Shown here: piece after piece, positions 1 to 8,905 of the stretch
Position numbering within the stretch: position 1 is the first letter of the stretch
Layout of the letters: the number at the start of each line of letters is the position of its first letter
Source: Streptomyces sp. NBC_01497
GTDB taxonomy: Bacteria; Actinomycetota; Actinomycetes; Streptomycetales; Streptomycetaceae
DNA: 64,000 nucleotides
Reading direction: 5' to 3'
Assembly: GCF_036250695.1 (NCBI RefSeq)
Contig: NZ_CP109427.1
Span: 1,922,001-1,986,000 of the forward strand
Notes under the pieces: model-generated
Told to the model about the DNA's origin: nothing
Databases searched by the model: none
What the model saw: only the letters and a program-made list of their open reading frames with translations
Translations under genes and position numbers: made by a program

Positions 1-268
1 CTCACGAATGATCGGCTTCGGGTGGCGAGGGGGACCGTACACGGTCCTGAGGTAGTGCGACGCAGGCACCACCCCGTGTACTTCCCGTGATCACACCCCC
101 CGGAAACCCGGACGTTACCGGCCTTCTGGCAGGCGTTCGCTCACAGAACGTAGGTGAACGCGAAAACATTCCTGTGATCGGTCGCACATACGACCGATCA
201 TGCGTCATGCCCAAAATTCCGCGCAAAGCGAACAAACTCGGGACCCCTGCGACGACAGGGACACGGGC
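1..268. other. Intergenic left edge, no gene
   Basis: No convincing coding region is seen. The stretch lies downstream of the cutS stop codon and holds one clear hairpin, listed separately. A short open frame on the minus strand (2-235) has no ribosome binding site and no recognisable protein sequence. A gene starting left of the window cannot be excluded. Confidence 0.5.
175..200 (-). terminator. Hairpin downstream of cutS
   Basis: A perfect 10-bp inverted repeat (TGATCGGTCG / CGACCGATCA) flanks a 6-nt loop. It sits about 70 nt after the cutS stop. Read on the minus strand, a short T-containing stretch (ATGTTTTCG) follows the stem, which fits a weak intrinsic terminator. The stem is less GC-rich than other terminators in this window, so a protein-binding palindrome is an alternative. 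Confidence 0.5.
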
Positions 269-1504
269 TCACATGGGGAACGTGACACGCATCACGAGAC
301 CGCCCCCCTCGCGCGGTTCGGCCGCGATACGCCCGCCGTGCGCCCTTGCGACCGAGCGCGCGATGGAAAGTCCCAGCCCCACGCCCTTGTCGCTGCCCGT
401 GCGCTCGGTCCGCAACCGACGGAATGGTTCGAACAAATTATCGATTTCGTACGCGGGCACGACCGGCCCGGTGTTGGCGACCTCAAGGACCGCCTGATCC
501 TGCTGGACATCCGTACGAACCTCGACCCAGCCGTCGTGCGCGACGTTGTAGCGGACGGCGTTCTGTACGAGGTTCAGCGCGATCCGCTCCAGCAGCACAC
601 CATTGCCCTGAACGACGGCGGAAACACCCTGTGTGCGCACCTCCACGCCCTTCTGCTCCGCCTCGGCGGCCGACTGGTCGACGGCGCGCGCGGCGACCTC
701 GGCCAGATCGACCGGTTTTCGCTCCACGAGCTGGTTCTCACTGCGGGCGAGCAACAGCAGGCCCTCCACCAGCTGCTCGCTGCGCTCGTTGGTGGACAGC
801 AGCGTCCTGCCGAGCTGCTGCAGCTCCATCGGCGCCCCCGGGTCGGAGAGGTGCACCTCCAGCAGCGTCCTGTTGATCGCCAGCGGCGTGCGCAGTTCGT
901 GCGACGCGTTGGCCACGAACCGCTGCTGCGAGGAGAACGCGCGCTCCAGGCGCTCCAGCATCTCGTCGAAGGTGTCGGCCAGCTCCTTGAACTCGTCGTC
1001 CGGGCCGTCCAGCTCGATCCGGCGCGAGAGGTCCGTACCGACGACCCGGCGCGCGGTCCTCGTGATGCGGCCGAGCGGCGACAGCACCCGGCCGGCCATC
1101 GCGTAACCGAAGGCGAACGCGATGATCGTCAGACCGACCAGCGCGAACAGCGAGCGGGTCAGCAGGTCGTCGAGCGCCTGGGCGCGCTCGTGGTTCACGC
1201 ACTGGTTCATCGCGCTGTTGAACTGGTCCGCGGTCGTCTTCCCGCTGAAGTCGCACACGGTGCTGGAGATCGAGCCATAGACGATCTTGAACGGCAGCTC
1301 GCTGCCCACGTGCAGGGCCTGCGCCGCGAGCAGATAGATGATCGACAGCAGCAGGATGCCCGCGATCAGGAACATCCCGCCGTACAGCAGCGTCAGACGT
1401 ATCCGGATCGTGGGGCGCAGCCAGGGCACGACCTGTTCCGCGGGCCACCGCGGGTCCCAGGTGGGCTTCGGCGGCGCCTCGGGGGGCGTCGGGTGGGAGG
1501 CCAC
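269..1504 (-). CDS. cutS: Sensor histidine kinase CutS
   Basis: Membrane sensor kinase of the CutR/CutS two-component system (411 aa). A cytoplasmic N-terminus is followed by a first membrane span at about residues 35-58, an extracytoplasmic loop of about 75 residues containing CDFSG and MNQCVNHER (two cysteines), and a second span near residues 125-147. HAMP, HisKA and HATPase domains follow. The phosphoacceptor is His202 in ANASHELRTPL, and the ATP-binding region carries NLVQNAVRYN and GVGLGLSIAR. The GTG start lies 4 nt after the cutR stop, so the two genes are co-transcribed and probably translationally linked. In Streptomyces CutRS has been linked to protein secretion and redox stress and to repression of antibiotic production; the signal is not evident from this sequence. 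Confidence 0.9.
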   Translation of the reverse strand: MASHPTPPEAPPKPTWDPRWPAEQVVPWLRPTIRIRLTLLYGGMFLIAGILLLSIIYLLAAQALHVGSELPFKIVYGSISSTVCDFSGKTTADQFNSAMNQCVNHERAQALDDLLTRSLFALVGLTIIAFAFGYAMAGRVLSPLGRITRTARRVVGTDLSRRIELDGPDDEFKELADTFDEMLERLERAFSSQQRFVANASHELRTPLAINRTLLEVHLSDPGAPMELQQLGRTLLSTNERSEQLVEGLLLLARSENQLVERKPVDLAEVAARAVDQSAAEAEQKGVEVRTQGVSAVVQGNGVLLERIALNLVQNAVRYNVAHDGWVEVRTDVQQDQAVLEVANTGPVVPAYEIDNLFEPFRRLRTERTGSDKGVGLGLSIARSVARAHGGRIAAEPREGGGLVMRVTFPM

Positions 1505-1508
1505 GGCG

Positions 1509-2162
1509 TCAGATCCGGTAGCCGGAGCCGGGCACGGTGACGATCACCGGGGGCTCACCGAGCTTGCGGCGCAGTGTCATCACCGTGACCCTCACCACGT
1601 TGGTGAACGGATCGGTGTTCTCGTCCCACGCCTTCTCCAGGAGCTGCTCGGCGGAGACCACGGCGCCCTCGCTGCGCATCAGCACTTCGAGGACGGCGAA
1701 CTCCTTCGGCGCGAGCTGGATCTCGTTGCCGTCGCGGAAGACCTCGCGCCGGTTGGGGTCGAGCTTGATCCCCGAGCGCTCCAGGACCGGCGGCAGCGGC
1801 ACCGTCGTACGGCGGCCGAGCGCGCGGACCCTGGCGGTCAGCTCAGTGAAGGCGAACGGCTTCGGCAGGTAGTCGTCGGCGCCCAGTTCGAGCCCCTCGA
1901 CGCGGTCGCTGACGTCACCGGCCGCCGTGAGCATCAGCACCCTGGTCGGCATGCCGAGCTCCACGATCCTGCGGCAGACGTCGTCACCGTGCACCAGGGG
2001 CAGGTCGCGGTCGAGAACGACCACGTCGTAGTCGTTCACGCCGATGCGTTCGAGGGCCGCGGCCCCGTCGTACACGACGTCGACCGCCATGGCCTCCCGG
2101 CGAAGTCCGGTCGCCACCGCATCGGCGAGCAGCTGCTCGTCCTCGACGACGAGTACGCGCAC
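1509..2162 (-). CDS. cutR: Response regulator CutR (OmpR/PhoB type)
   Basis: DNA-binding response regulator of 217 aa, first gene of the cutRS pair. The receiver domain (residues 1-115) has the acidic pair Glu7/Asp8, the phosphorylation site Asp51 in VVVLDRDLP, and the conserved Lys in DYLPKPFAF. A winged-helix OmpR-type output domain follows (KEFAVLEVLM, then VTVMTLRRKLG and the wing near the C-terminus). The start is GTG with a strong GGGAAGG ribosome binding site about 10 nt upstream. The upstream 540-bp gap should contain the operon promoter. Confidence 0.93.
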   Translation of the reverse strand: MRVLVVEDEQLLADAVATGLRREAMAVDVVYDGAAALERIGVNDYDVVVLDRDLPLVHGDDVCRRIVELGMPTRVLMLTAAGDVSDRVEGLELGADDYLPKPFAFTELTARVRALGRRTTVPLPPVLERSGIKLDPNRREVFRDGNEIQLAPKEFAVLEVLMRSEGAVVSAEQLLEKAWDENTDPFTNVVRVTVMTLRRKLGEPPVIVTVPGSGYRI

Positions 2163-2702
2163 GTCTGTGGTCCTTCCCTAGAGACCCGCGCCCGTGCCGG
2201 GGCAGGTGTCACCGCGCTTCTTGCGCCCCCATCCTGCCCTTTTCCCGCGTAAACCGGCGGTAAGACGCAGGGGCGCGACCAGCGGCGGGGGCGGAGCGGG
2301 AGGACGGCGGGCCGCCCCGGGGGCGGAAGGCGGCGGCTGCGGCTCGCCCCCGCCGGGTCGGGCCCCGCCGGGACCGGAGCCGCCGCCCGGACGATGGCAG
2401 CCGGCGGGAAGATGAAGCGGAGGCGTCGAAGAGCCGACCGGAAGACGGACTCCAGGACGGTGCGCAAGGGGCGGAAGATCCGCGGGAATACGCGCGATAG
2501 AGAGAGAAGTTGAGGTTTCCTGCGCGCTCGGCTTGGGGAAGAGCCCTTCACACCCGAGATCACACCCGAGCGCGGCTGTTCCTTCCGCGTTCTGTTTTCC
2601 AGTAGGCAGAGGGTTCGTGATCACTTGCCGTCGGCACTCCCGTGCCACCCGACGACCACGTCGGCACACCCCCGTGCCACTGACCCACGACGAGGGGGCG
2701 TA
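2163..2702. other. Intergenic region upstream of cutRS and the 57-aa gene
   Basis: This 540-bp gap separates divergent cutR and the small gene at 2703, so it must hold both promoters. The part near 2240-2420 is a very GC-rich run without recognisable motifs. The open frames crossing it on both strands are proline/arginine/glycine-rich composition artefacts. The stretch 2500-2620 is less GC-rich and is the likeliest promoter zone, but no -10/-35 pair can be assigned with confidence. Confidence 0.5.
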
Positions 2703-2876
2703 ATGGACGCATTCACCGCAGGGCTGCTCCAGCGCATAAGGACCACGGAAACCGAGATGACCAAGGCCCGCCAAGAGGGCGACGACTTCCTCGCCGATGT
2801 CGAGCAGGAGGAGCTGGATGATCTGCGCCGGCTCGCCGCGGAACACGGTGTGGAGGTGAGCACGGCGGGCGTGTGA
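2703..2876 (+). CDS. Conserved small acidic protein, unknown function
   Basis: A 57-residue protein (MDAFTAGLLQRIRTTETEM...) with an ATG start preceded by a purine-rich GAGGGGG site about 8 nt upstream. The sequence is predicted to be almost entirely helical, with a heptad-like pattern and an acidic middle (DVEQEELDDL). It has no signal peptide, membrane span or cysteine. Small proteins of this kind occur next to cutRS in streptomycetes, but I know of no function. A strong hairpin follows at 2933-2973, so it is probably transcribed alone. Confidence 0.75.
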   Translation: MDAFTAGLLQRIRTTETEMTKARQEGDDFLADVEQEELDDLRRLAAEHGVEVSTAGV

Positions 2877-2932
2877 GCGCGTGCCGTGAACCGGCGCCGT
2901 CCGCGGACGGCAGTGCCGGCGAAGCAGTGATC

Positions 2933-2973
2933 GCGAAGGGCCCCGCTGCCGGGTAGGCGGTGGGGCCCTTCGC
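2933..2973. terminator. Bidirectional terminator hairpin
   Basis: A perfect 12-bp stem (GCGAAGGGCCCC / GGGGCCCTTCGC) with a 17-nt loop lies between the ends of the convergent 57-aa gene and the inositol monophosphatase gene. It can terminate transcription from both sides. There is no U-tract, as is usual in Streptomyces. Confidence 0.75.
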
Positions 2974-3026
2974 CGTGCGAGCGGCGGGTGCGCGCGGCGG
3001 TGCGGACCGTGGCCGGCGTCCCGCCG

Positions 3027-3857
3027 TCAGTCGTGCCAGGCGCCGTACTCCTCCAGCAGGCTCTGCAGCGGTCCGAAGACGCCGGGCGAGGCGGCCACGG
3101 TCAGACCGTCGTGCGGCGGCTGTCCCGGCCTGCCACCGGTCAGCGCGCCCGCCTCACGGGCGATCAGCTCGCCCGCCGCGTAGTCCCAGGGATGCAGACC
3201 CCGCTCGTAGTAGCCGTCCAGCCGGCCGGCCGCGACGTCGCACAGGTCGATGGCGGCCGAGCCGCCGCGCCGGATGTCGCGCAGTTGCGGGATAAGCCGC
3301 TGCGCGACGCCGGCCTGGTGCGTGCGCACGGACGAGACGTAGTTGAAGCCGGTCGACACCAGCGCCTGGTCCAGGGGCGGTGAGGGGCGCACGGCCAGGC
3401 GCCGCTCCCCCAGCCACGCGCCGTCACCGCGTACCGCCCGGTAGGTCTCCGCGCGCATCGGCGCCTCGACGACGCCGACGAGCGTCTCGCCGTCCCGCTG
3501 GACCGCGACGGACACGGCCCAGGTGGGCAGGCCGTACAGGTAGTTGACGGTCCCGTCGAGCGGATCGATCACCCAGCGGATGCCGGAGCTCCCCTCGCTG
3601 CTGGCCCCCTCCTCGCCAAGAAGCCCGTCGTCCGGGCGGTGGCGCGCGAGGAAGTCGGTGATCAGTTTCTCCGCGGCGATGTCCATCTCCGTCACCACGT
3701 CGATGGGACTCGACTTGGTGGCGGCGACAGCGAGGTCGTCCGGCCTGCCGTCGCGCAGCAGTGCCCCCGCCCGGCCCGCCGCCTCCAGGGCGAGTTCGAG
3801 CAGGCGCGCGGTCAGCTCGGGGTCGGGGTCGGCGGTCAGGCGGGATGCGTCACTCAC
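3027..3857 (-). CDS. Inositol monophosphatase family protein
   Basis: A 276-aa Mg2+-dependent phosphatase of the IMPase/FBPase superfamily. The metal-binding motifs are all present: GEEGA in the first half, DPLDGTVNY at the centre and WDYAAGELIA near the C-terminus. These residues coordinate the two or three Mg2+ ions that drive hydrolysis of inositol-1-phosphate or a related sugar phosphate; substrate cannot be read from sequence. The GTG start is preceded by AAGGAG at 7 nt. The gene starts 18 nt after hemH stops on the same strand, so the two are probably co-transcribed with hemH first. Confidence 0.88.
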   Translation of the reverse strand: MSDASRLTADPDPELTARLLELALEAAGRAGALLRDGRPDDLAVAATKSSPIDVVTEMDIAAEKLITDFLARHRPDDGLLGEEGASSEGSSGIRWVIDPLDGTVNYLYGLPTWAVSVAVQRDGETLVGVVEAPMRAETYRAVRGDGAWLGERRLAVRPSPPLDQALVSTGFNYVSSVRTHQAGVAQRLIPQLRDIRRGGSAAIDLCDVAAGRLDGYYERGLHPWDYAAGELIAREAGALTGGRPGQPPHDGLTVAASPGVFGPLQSLLEEYGAWHD

Positions 3858-3875
3858 TGGGGGCTCCTTCGGACG

Positions 3876-5003
3876 TCAGGCGTAGGGGCTGTCGGCGCCG
3901 GCCGCCGCGGGTCGCGGCGCACGGGCCGGGCAGCAGCCGACCGGGCACAGGTCGTGGCTCGCGCCGAGCGCGCCGAGGGCGCAGCGCTCGCGCGGCTCGC
4001 CGCGTTCGGTCGCCGCCCGCTCCAGGACGAGCTCCCTTACGGCGGCGGCGAAGCGCGGGTCCGCTCCGACGGTGGGCGAGCGGCGCACCGGCAGACCGAG
4101 TTCCGCCGCCTTGGCGGTGGCCTCGGTGTCGAGGTCGTAGAGGACTTCCATGTGGTCGGAGACGAACCCGATGGGCACCATCACGACGGCGGGCACCTTC
4201 TCGCCGTGCAGGGTCTCCAGGTGGTCGCAGATGTCGGGTTCGAGCCAGGGGGTGCCCGGGGCGCCGCTGCGCGACTGGTAGACGAGCTGCCAGGGGTGCT
4301 CGGTGCCGGTCTCCTCGCGCACGGCGTCGGCGACCAGGCGGGCCACGTCGAGGTGCTGGGCGACGTACGCGCCCCCGTAACCGTGGCCCGACTCGGGTCC
4401 CGAGGTGTCGGCCGCGCCGGTCGGGATGGAGTGCGTGGTGAAGGCGAGATGCGCCCCCGCCCGTACCTCCTGCGGCAGGTCGGCGAGCGAGGCGAGGACG
4501 CCGTCGACCATCGGCCTTACGAAGCCGGGGTGGTTGAAGTAGTGCCGCAGCTTGTCGACGCGCGGCACCGGAAGGCCTTCCGCCGCCAGGGCGGCGAGCG
4601 CCTCGGCGAGGTTCTCCCGGTACTGGCGGCAGCCGGAGTACGAGGCGTACGCGCTGGTCGCGAGGACGGCGATACGGCGGTGGCCGTCGGCGACCATGGC
4701 GCGCAGCGTGTCGGTCAGGTACGGCTCCCAGTTCCGGTTGCCCCAGTGGACCGGCAGGTCGACGCCGTGTTCGGCGAAATCCGCGCGCAGGGCGGCGAGC
4801 AGGTCGCGGTTCTGCTCGTTGATCGGGCTGACCCCGCCGAAGAGGTAGTAGTGCTGCCCCACCTCCTTGAGGCGCTCGCGCGGGATGCCGCGTCCGCGCG
4901 TCACGTTCTCCAGGAACGGAAGGACATCGTCCGGCCCTTCGGGGCCACCGAAGGACAGCAGGAGAAGGGCGTCGTAGGGAGATGTGGCTGGCTGATCGGG
5001 CAT
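3876..5003 (-). CDS. hemH: Ferrochelatase (HemH/CpfC)
   Basis: A 375-aa ferrochelatase that inserts Fe2+ into a porphyrin. In Actinobacteria the substrate is normally coproporphyrin III, so the name CpfC also applies. The N-terminal [19 protein letters not shown] and the Glu/His iron-site region ([17 protein letters not shown]) are typical. Cysteines near the C-terminus ([19 protein letters not shown]) match the region where actinobacterial enzymes hold a [2Fe-2S] cluster. I chose the ATG at 5003 because GGGAGG lies 8 nt upstream; a longer frame starts at 5024 without such a site. It is divergent from the MFS gene and precedes the monophosphatase gene by 18 nt. Confidence 0.92.
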   Translation of the reverse strand: MPDQPATSPYDALLLLSFGGPEGPDDVLPFLENVTRGRGIPRERLKEVGQHYYLFGGVSPINEQNRDLLAALRADFAEHGVDLPVHWGNRNWEPYLTDTLRAMVADGHRRIAVLATSAYASYSGCRQYRENLAEALAALAAEGLPVPRVDKLRHYFNHPGFVRPMVDGVLASLADLPQEVRAGAHLAFTTHSIPTGAADTSGPESGHGYGGAYVAQHLDVARLVADAVREETGTEHPWQLVYQSRSGAPGTPWLEPDICDHLETLHGEKVPAVVMVPIGFVSDHMEVLYDLDTEATAKAAELGLPVRRSPTVGADPRFAAAVRELVLERAATERGEPRERCALGALGASHDLCPVGCCPARAPRPAAAGADSPYA

Positions 5004-5132
5004 GGTCCGATCCTCCCATCGCACACATATTCCGTGACAACCGGCACCGCGGAACTCGTAACCTGTACGGGCGCATTTGATTCCTTACCACCGCGCCGTG
5101 GATTCCCCACCCGAGCAGCGCCGGAGCGTGCC

Positions 5133-6458
5133 TTGGCCAGTCCCTATCGTGAGATCTTCACCGCTTCCGGTGCCTGGAAGTTCAGCGCGGCCGGACTGCT
5201 CGGCAGGATGCCGCTGTCGATGACGGGGATCGGTGTCGTGACCATGGTCTCGCAGCTGACGGGGCGCTACCGGCTCGCGGGCGCGCTGTCCGCGACGATG
5301 GCCGTCTCCGTGGCCGTGCTCGGCCCCCAGGTCTCCCGTCTCGTCGACCGCCACGGGCAGCGGCGGACGATGGGACCCGCCACCCTGATCTCGGCAGCCG
5401 CCCTCGCCGGGCTGCTGGTCTGCGTCCAGCAGGGCGCCCCCGACTGGACGCTGTTCGTCTTCGCGGCGGGCGTGGGCACCGTGCCGAGCGTCGGCGCGAT
5501 GGTCCGCTCCCGCTGGGCGGCGCTGCTGCGGGACGGGACGAGCCGGCTGCACGCGGCGTACGCGTGGGAGTCCGTCGTCGACGAGGTCTGCTTCATCATC
5601 GGGCCGATCGTCTCCATCGGCCTGTCGACGGCCTGGTTCCCCGAGGCCGGTCCCCTGGTCGCCGGGGTCCTCCTGATCGCCGGGGTCGCCTGGCTGAGCG
5701 CGCAGCGCTCGACGGAACCCGTTCCGCATCCGCCCGAGGAGCACACCGGGCGCTCGGCGCTGCGCTCGAGGGGGCTCCAGGTGCTGGTGGCGACGTTCAC
5801 CGCGACGGGCGCCATCTTCGGCGCCGTCGACGTGGTCACGGTGGCTTTCGCGGACGAACTCGGCCACAAGGCCGGGGCGAGCCTGGTCCTCGCGGTGTAC
5901 GCGCTCGGCTCGTGCCTCGCGGGCGCGGCGTTCGGCCTGCTGAGGCCCTCGGGGCCGGTGGCGCGGCGCTGGGTCGTGGGTGTCGTCGCGATGGCCGTGA
6001 GTATGATCCCCCTCCAACTGGCCGGGAGCCTGCCGTTCCTGGCCGTGGCGCTGTTCGTCGCGGGGCTCACGGTGGCACCCACCATGGTGTCGACGATGGG
6101 ACTCGTCGAGGCGCACGTACCACGCAGCGCGCTGACCGAGGGCATGACCTGGACCAGTACCGGGCTCGCCGTCGGCGTCGCACTCGGCTCGTCGGCCGCG
6201 GGATGGGTGGTCGACGCGGCGGGGGCTCGGGCGGGGTACGCGGTGGCCGGTGTGGCGGGGGCGGTCGCGGCCGTGGTGGCGTTGCTCGGCCACCGCCGGC
6301 TGAGCAGGCCGGCCACCGTGTCCTGGCGGAAAGGGCGTGCCGATGGAGTCCCGCGAAGTCCCCACGAACAGCACGAGCAGCACGAACAGGCCGGCGGCGG
6401 GGAGCAGCCCGGCGGCGAGGGCCAGGAAGGGCAGGAGGCCGCGCGCCCCGTGGCGTGA
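5133..6458 (+). CDS. MFS transporter
   Basis: A 441-aa integral membrane protein of the major facilitator superfamily. It begins LASPYREIF and shows about 11-12 hydrophobic segments, with an MFS-type loop (RLVDRHGQRRTMG) between helices 2 and 3. The open frame extends far upstream over hemH, but the TTG at 5133, with GGAG 7 nt upstream, gives the length and N-terminus usual for this family. The C-terminal 50 residues after the last span are hydrophilic and odd (HEQHEQHEQ and a Gly/Glu-rich tail); they are encoded in the 116 bp that overlap the next gene. The substrate is unknown. Confidence 0.85.
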   Translation: MASPYREIFTASGAWKFSAAGLLGRMPLSMTGIGVVTMVSQLTGRYRLAGALSATMAVSVAVLGPQVSRLVDRHGQRRTMGPATLISAAALAGLLVCVQQGAPDWTLFVFAAGVGTVPSVGAMVRSRWAALLRDGTSRLHAAYAWESVVDEVCFIIGPIVSIGLSTAWFPEAGPLVAGVLLIAGVAWLSAQRSTEPVPHPPEEHTGRSALRSRGLQVLVATFTATGAIFGAVDVVTVAFADELGHKAGASLVLAVYALGSCLAGAAFGLLRPSGPVARRWVVGVVAMAVSMIPLQLAGSLPFLAVALFVAGLTVAPTMVSTMGLVEAHVPRSALTEGMTWTSTGLAVGVALGSSAAGWVVDAAGARAGYAVAGVAGAVAAVVALLGHRRLSRPATVSWRKGRADGVPRSPHEQHEQHEQAGGGEQPGGEGQEGQEAARPVA

Positions 6459-7764
6459 GTCCGGCGGGCCGGCACCCTGGCGCAACTGGGCCGGCAACGT
6501 CACGGCGCGCCCCGCCCGCAGCGTCGCCCCCGGCGGGGCCAAGGAACTGGCGGATGTCGTGCGCCGGGCCGCCGAGGACGGGCTGCGGGTGAAGGCCGTC
6601 GGTACGGGCCACTCCTTCACGGCCGCCGCGGCCACCGACGGGGTGCTGATACGTCCGGACCGGATGACGGGCGTCCTGGCGCTGGACCGTGCCGCCGGTA
6701 CGGTCACGGTCGCGGCGGGCACTCCGCTGCGGGAGCTGAACGCGGCGCTCACCCGCGCGGGGCTCTCGCTCACGAACATGGGCGACATCATGGCCCAGAC
6801 GGCCGCGGGCGCGGTCTCCACGGGCACGCACGGCACGGGCCGTTCGTCGGCGTCGGTCGCCGCGCAGATCACGGCGCTCGAACTGGTCACGGCGGACGGC
6901 TCGGCGCTGCGCTGTTCCGCGCGGGAGAACGCGGACGTCTTCGCTGCGGCCCGGGTGGGGCTCGGCGCCCTCGGCGTGCTGACGTCGATCACGTTCGCCG
7001 TGGAGCCGGTCTTCCTGCTGACGGCCCGTGAGGAGCCGATGCCGCTCGCGCGGGTGCTCGCCGAGTTCGAGGAGCACGTCACGGCGAACGAGCACTTCGA
7101 GTTCTACTGGTTCCCCCACACCGGCAACTGCAACACCAAGCGCAACAACCGCACCGCGGGCCCCGCCGCCCCGCCCGGCGTGCTGCGCGGCTGGCTGGAC
7201 GACGAACTGCTGTCCAACGGCGCCTTCAAGGTCGCGTGTTCCGTGGGCCGCGCCGCCCCGATGGCCATCCCCGCGATCGCCCGGGTGTCGAGCCGCGCGC
7301 TGACCGCCCGTACGTACACGGACATCCCCTACAAGGTGTTCACCTCACCGCGCCGCGTGCGCTTCGTGGAGATGGAGTACGCGCTGCCGAGGCCGGCCGC
7401 GCCGGACGCGCTGCGCGAGGTGAAGGCCATGGTGGACCGCTCACCGCTGCGGGTGAGCTTCCCCGTGGAGGTACGCACGGCACCGGCGGACGACATCGCC
7501 CTGTCCACCGCGTCGGGCCGGGACAGCGCGTACATCGCGGTGCACCTGTACCGGGGCACGCCGCACCAGGCGTACTTCGGCGCCGTGGAACGGATCATGG
7601 TGGCGCACGGCGGGCGGCCGCACTGGGGGAAGATCCACTCCCGGGACGCCGAGTACCTGGCGGGGGTGTACCCGCGCTTCGGGGAGTTCACGGCGCTGCG
7701 CGACCGGCTGGACCCGGAGCGGGTGTTCGCCAACGACTACCTGCGGCGCGTGCTCGGCGACTGA
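6343..7764 (+). CDS. FAD-dependent lactone oxidase (gulono/arabinono-lactone oxidase family)
   Basis: A 473-aa flavoprotein. The FAD-binding (PCMH-type) domain covers roughly residues 45-210, with VKAVGTGHSF as the FAD-contact region and TAAGAVSTGTHGTG after it. The C-terminal ALO-type domain ends with the family signature GRPHWGKIHSRD. Such enzymes oxidise aldonolactones or alditols with oxygen or an electron carrier; the substrate here is not known. The frame first has a start at ATG 6343 (AAGGG at 7 nt); no ATG, GTG or TTG lies between that region and the conserved WRNWAGNV. The gene therefore overlaps the MFS gene by 116 nt, and its first about 45 residues are an unconserved Ser/Arg/Pro-rich tail. 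Confidence 0.85.
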   Translation: MESREVPTNSTSSTNRPAAGSSPAARARKGRRPRAPWRESGGPAPWRNWAGNVTARPARSVAPGGAKELADVVRRAAEDGLRVKAVGTGHSFTAAAATDGVLIRPDRMTGVLALDRAAGTVTVAAGTPLRELNAALTRAGLSLTNMGDIMAQTAAGAVSTGTHGTGRSSASVAAQITALELVTADGSALRCSARENADVFAAARVGLGALGVLTSITFAVEPVFLLTAREEPMPLARVLAEFEEHVTANEHFEFYWFPHTGNCNTKRNNRTAGPAAPPGVLRGWLDDELLSNGAFKVACSVGRAAPMAIPAIARVSSRALTARTYTDIPYKVFTSPRRVRFVEMEYALPRPAAPDALREVKAMVDRSPLRVSFPVEVRTAPADDIALSTASGRDSAYIAVHLYRGTPHQAYFGAVERIMVAHGGRPHWGKIHSRDAEYLAGVYPRFGEFTALRDRLDPERVFANDYLRRVLGD

Positions 7765-7871
7765 GGGGCCCCTGAGACGCGGCTGAGGGAGGGGCGGGAG
7801 GACACGGCACAGTCGGCCGCTCTCGTCGCCAGGTGACCGCATTCGCCTGATGTGCGCCCGGCGCCGTCAGC

Positions 7872-7910
7872 GGGGCGGGGCGCGTAGCCCGACGCACCGC
7901 GTCCCGCCCC
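7872..7910. terminator. Hairpin between convergent genes
   Basis: A 13-bp stem with one G-T pair (GGGGCGGGGCGCG / CGCGTCCCGCCCC) and a 13-nt loop. It lies between the end of the lactone oxidase gene and the end of the convergent membrane-protein gene, so a two-way terminator is likely. The rest of the 241-bp gap shows nothing else. Confidence 0.55.
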
Positions 7911-8005
7911 CGGCGCCCCGGAAACGAGGCAGGGAGCGGGAGGCGCGGGAGCGCGCGGCTCAGTCGACGGGGCACGGGAGCGCGCGGGGTCCCCGGCCCG
8001 GCTGC

Positions 8006-8905
8006 TCAGCCGGCGGCCGGAGCGTTCGCGCCGCCGGTCGCGGCGTCCGGGTCCGACTGCCCGTCCCCGCTCACGCCGGAACCGGCGGACGTGGACGGCG
8101 TGGGGGTCGGCGCCGAGGGGGTCTGGCCGCTGTCCGGGGGCGAGGAGCTGGAGGGCGTCGGGTCGCCCGAGGGGGTGTGCCCGCCGTTTCCCGGGCTCTG
8201 CCCGTCCCCTTGTCCGCTCCCCTGCCCCCGGCCGTCGCCCGCGCCGGGCGAGGTGCTCGGGCCGGCCCCGCCACTCGTACCGGTCGAACCGTCCTGGCGC
8301 CCGCCACCGCTGTTCCCCGTGGAGGGTTGCGCCGGGGACGGTGAGTGCCGCGTACCCGAGCCGCCACCCACGACGGAACCGATGGTCGTGCGGGCGTTGC
8401 CGGTGAGGTCGTGGCCCGCGGCCAGCTCGAACCCGGTGATGCAGATCATCGCCACGAGGAAGACGACCACCGCGCCGAGCACCGGGCGCTTCCAGCCCCG
8501 CCGCTTGGTGCGGTGCGTGGTGGCCTCGCCGTAGTCGCCGTCGAGCACGTCCAGGGTGTCGGGCAGGCCCCGGCCGGCTGCCGGAGCCGGGCGTCCGTCC
8601 GCTGCCAGGACCTGACGGCCCCTCGGACGTGCCTGGTCGGCCGCGTCCCGCAGGTGCTCCCCGGTGCGCCGGAAGAGGTAGTGGAAGACCGATCCGCCGC
8701 AGGTCGCGATCACGCTGACCACACCCGCGCCGATGATCGTGCCGTACACGTCGAGCTGGGAGGCCCCGACGGCCGCGGCGATCGCCGCGACGGCGCTGCC
8801 GGCGACCTGGGGGACGCTCAGGTCGAGCCGTCTCCCCTTCTGTTCGGTGCCCTCATTCGTACCGCTGTCATAGCGTTTCGCACCGCTGTCCAGCTTCTGA
8901 TCCAT
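8006..8905 (-). CDS. Membrane protein with long Gly/Ser/Pro-rich extracytoplasmic tail
   Basis: A 299-aa protein of unknown function. After a charged N-terminus come two close membrane spans (about residues 28-72, a hairpin), a cytoplasmic linker of about 70 residues, and a third span (KRPVLGAVVVFLVAMICITGF). The C-terminal 130 residues are low complexity, rich in Gly, Ser, Pro, Thr and Asp, and probably cross the cell wall. The ATG at 8905 (MDQKLDSG) has AGGGG 7 nt upstream; the longer frame to 9334 reads through the intergenic region and looks non-coding. It is divergent from sepH and conserved at this position in streptomycetes. Confidence 0.8.
   Translation of the reverse strand: MDQKLDSGAKRYDSGTNEGTEQKGRRLDLSVPQVAGSAVAAIAAAVGASQLDVYGTIIGAGVVSVIATCGGSVFHYLFRRTGEHLRDAADQARPRGRQVLAADGRPAPAAGRGLPDTLDVLDGDYGEATTHRTKRRGWKRPVLGAVVVFLVAMICITGFELAAGHDLTGNARTTIGSVVGGGSGTRHSPSPAQPSTGNSGGGRQDGSTGTSGGAGPSTSPGAGDGRGQGSGQGDGQSPGNGGHTPSGDPTPSSSSPPDSGQTPSAPTPTPSTSAGSGVSGDGQSDPDAATGGANAPAAG

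Noticed and set aside
3639..5132. Upstream extension of the MFS frame over hemH and the monophosphatase gene
   Set aside because: It runs antisense to two clear genes and would add about 500 residues not seen in the family; the TTG at 5133 is the sensible start.
5085..7082. A 665-residue minus-strand frame including a hydrophobic stretch near 6340-6460
   Set aside because: Mostly antisense to the transporter and oxidase genes with no domain. The hydrophobic patch alone is noted under the overlap finding but does not support a gene.
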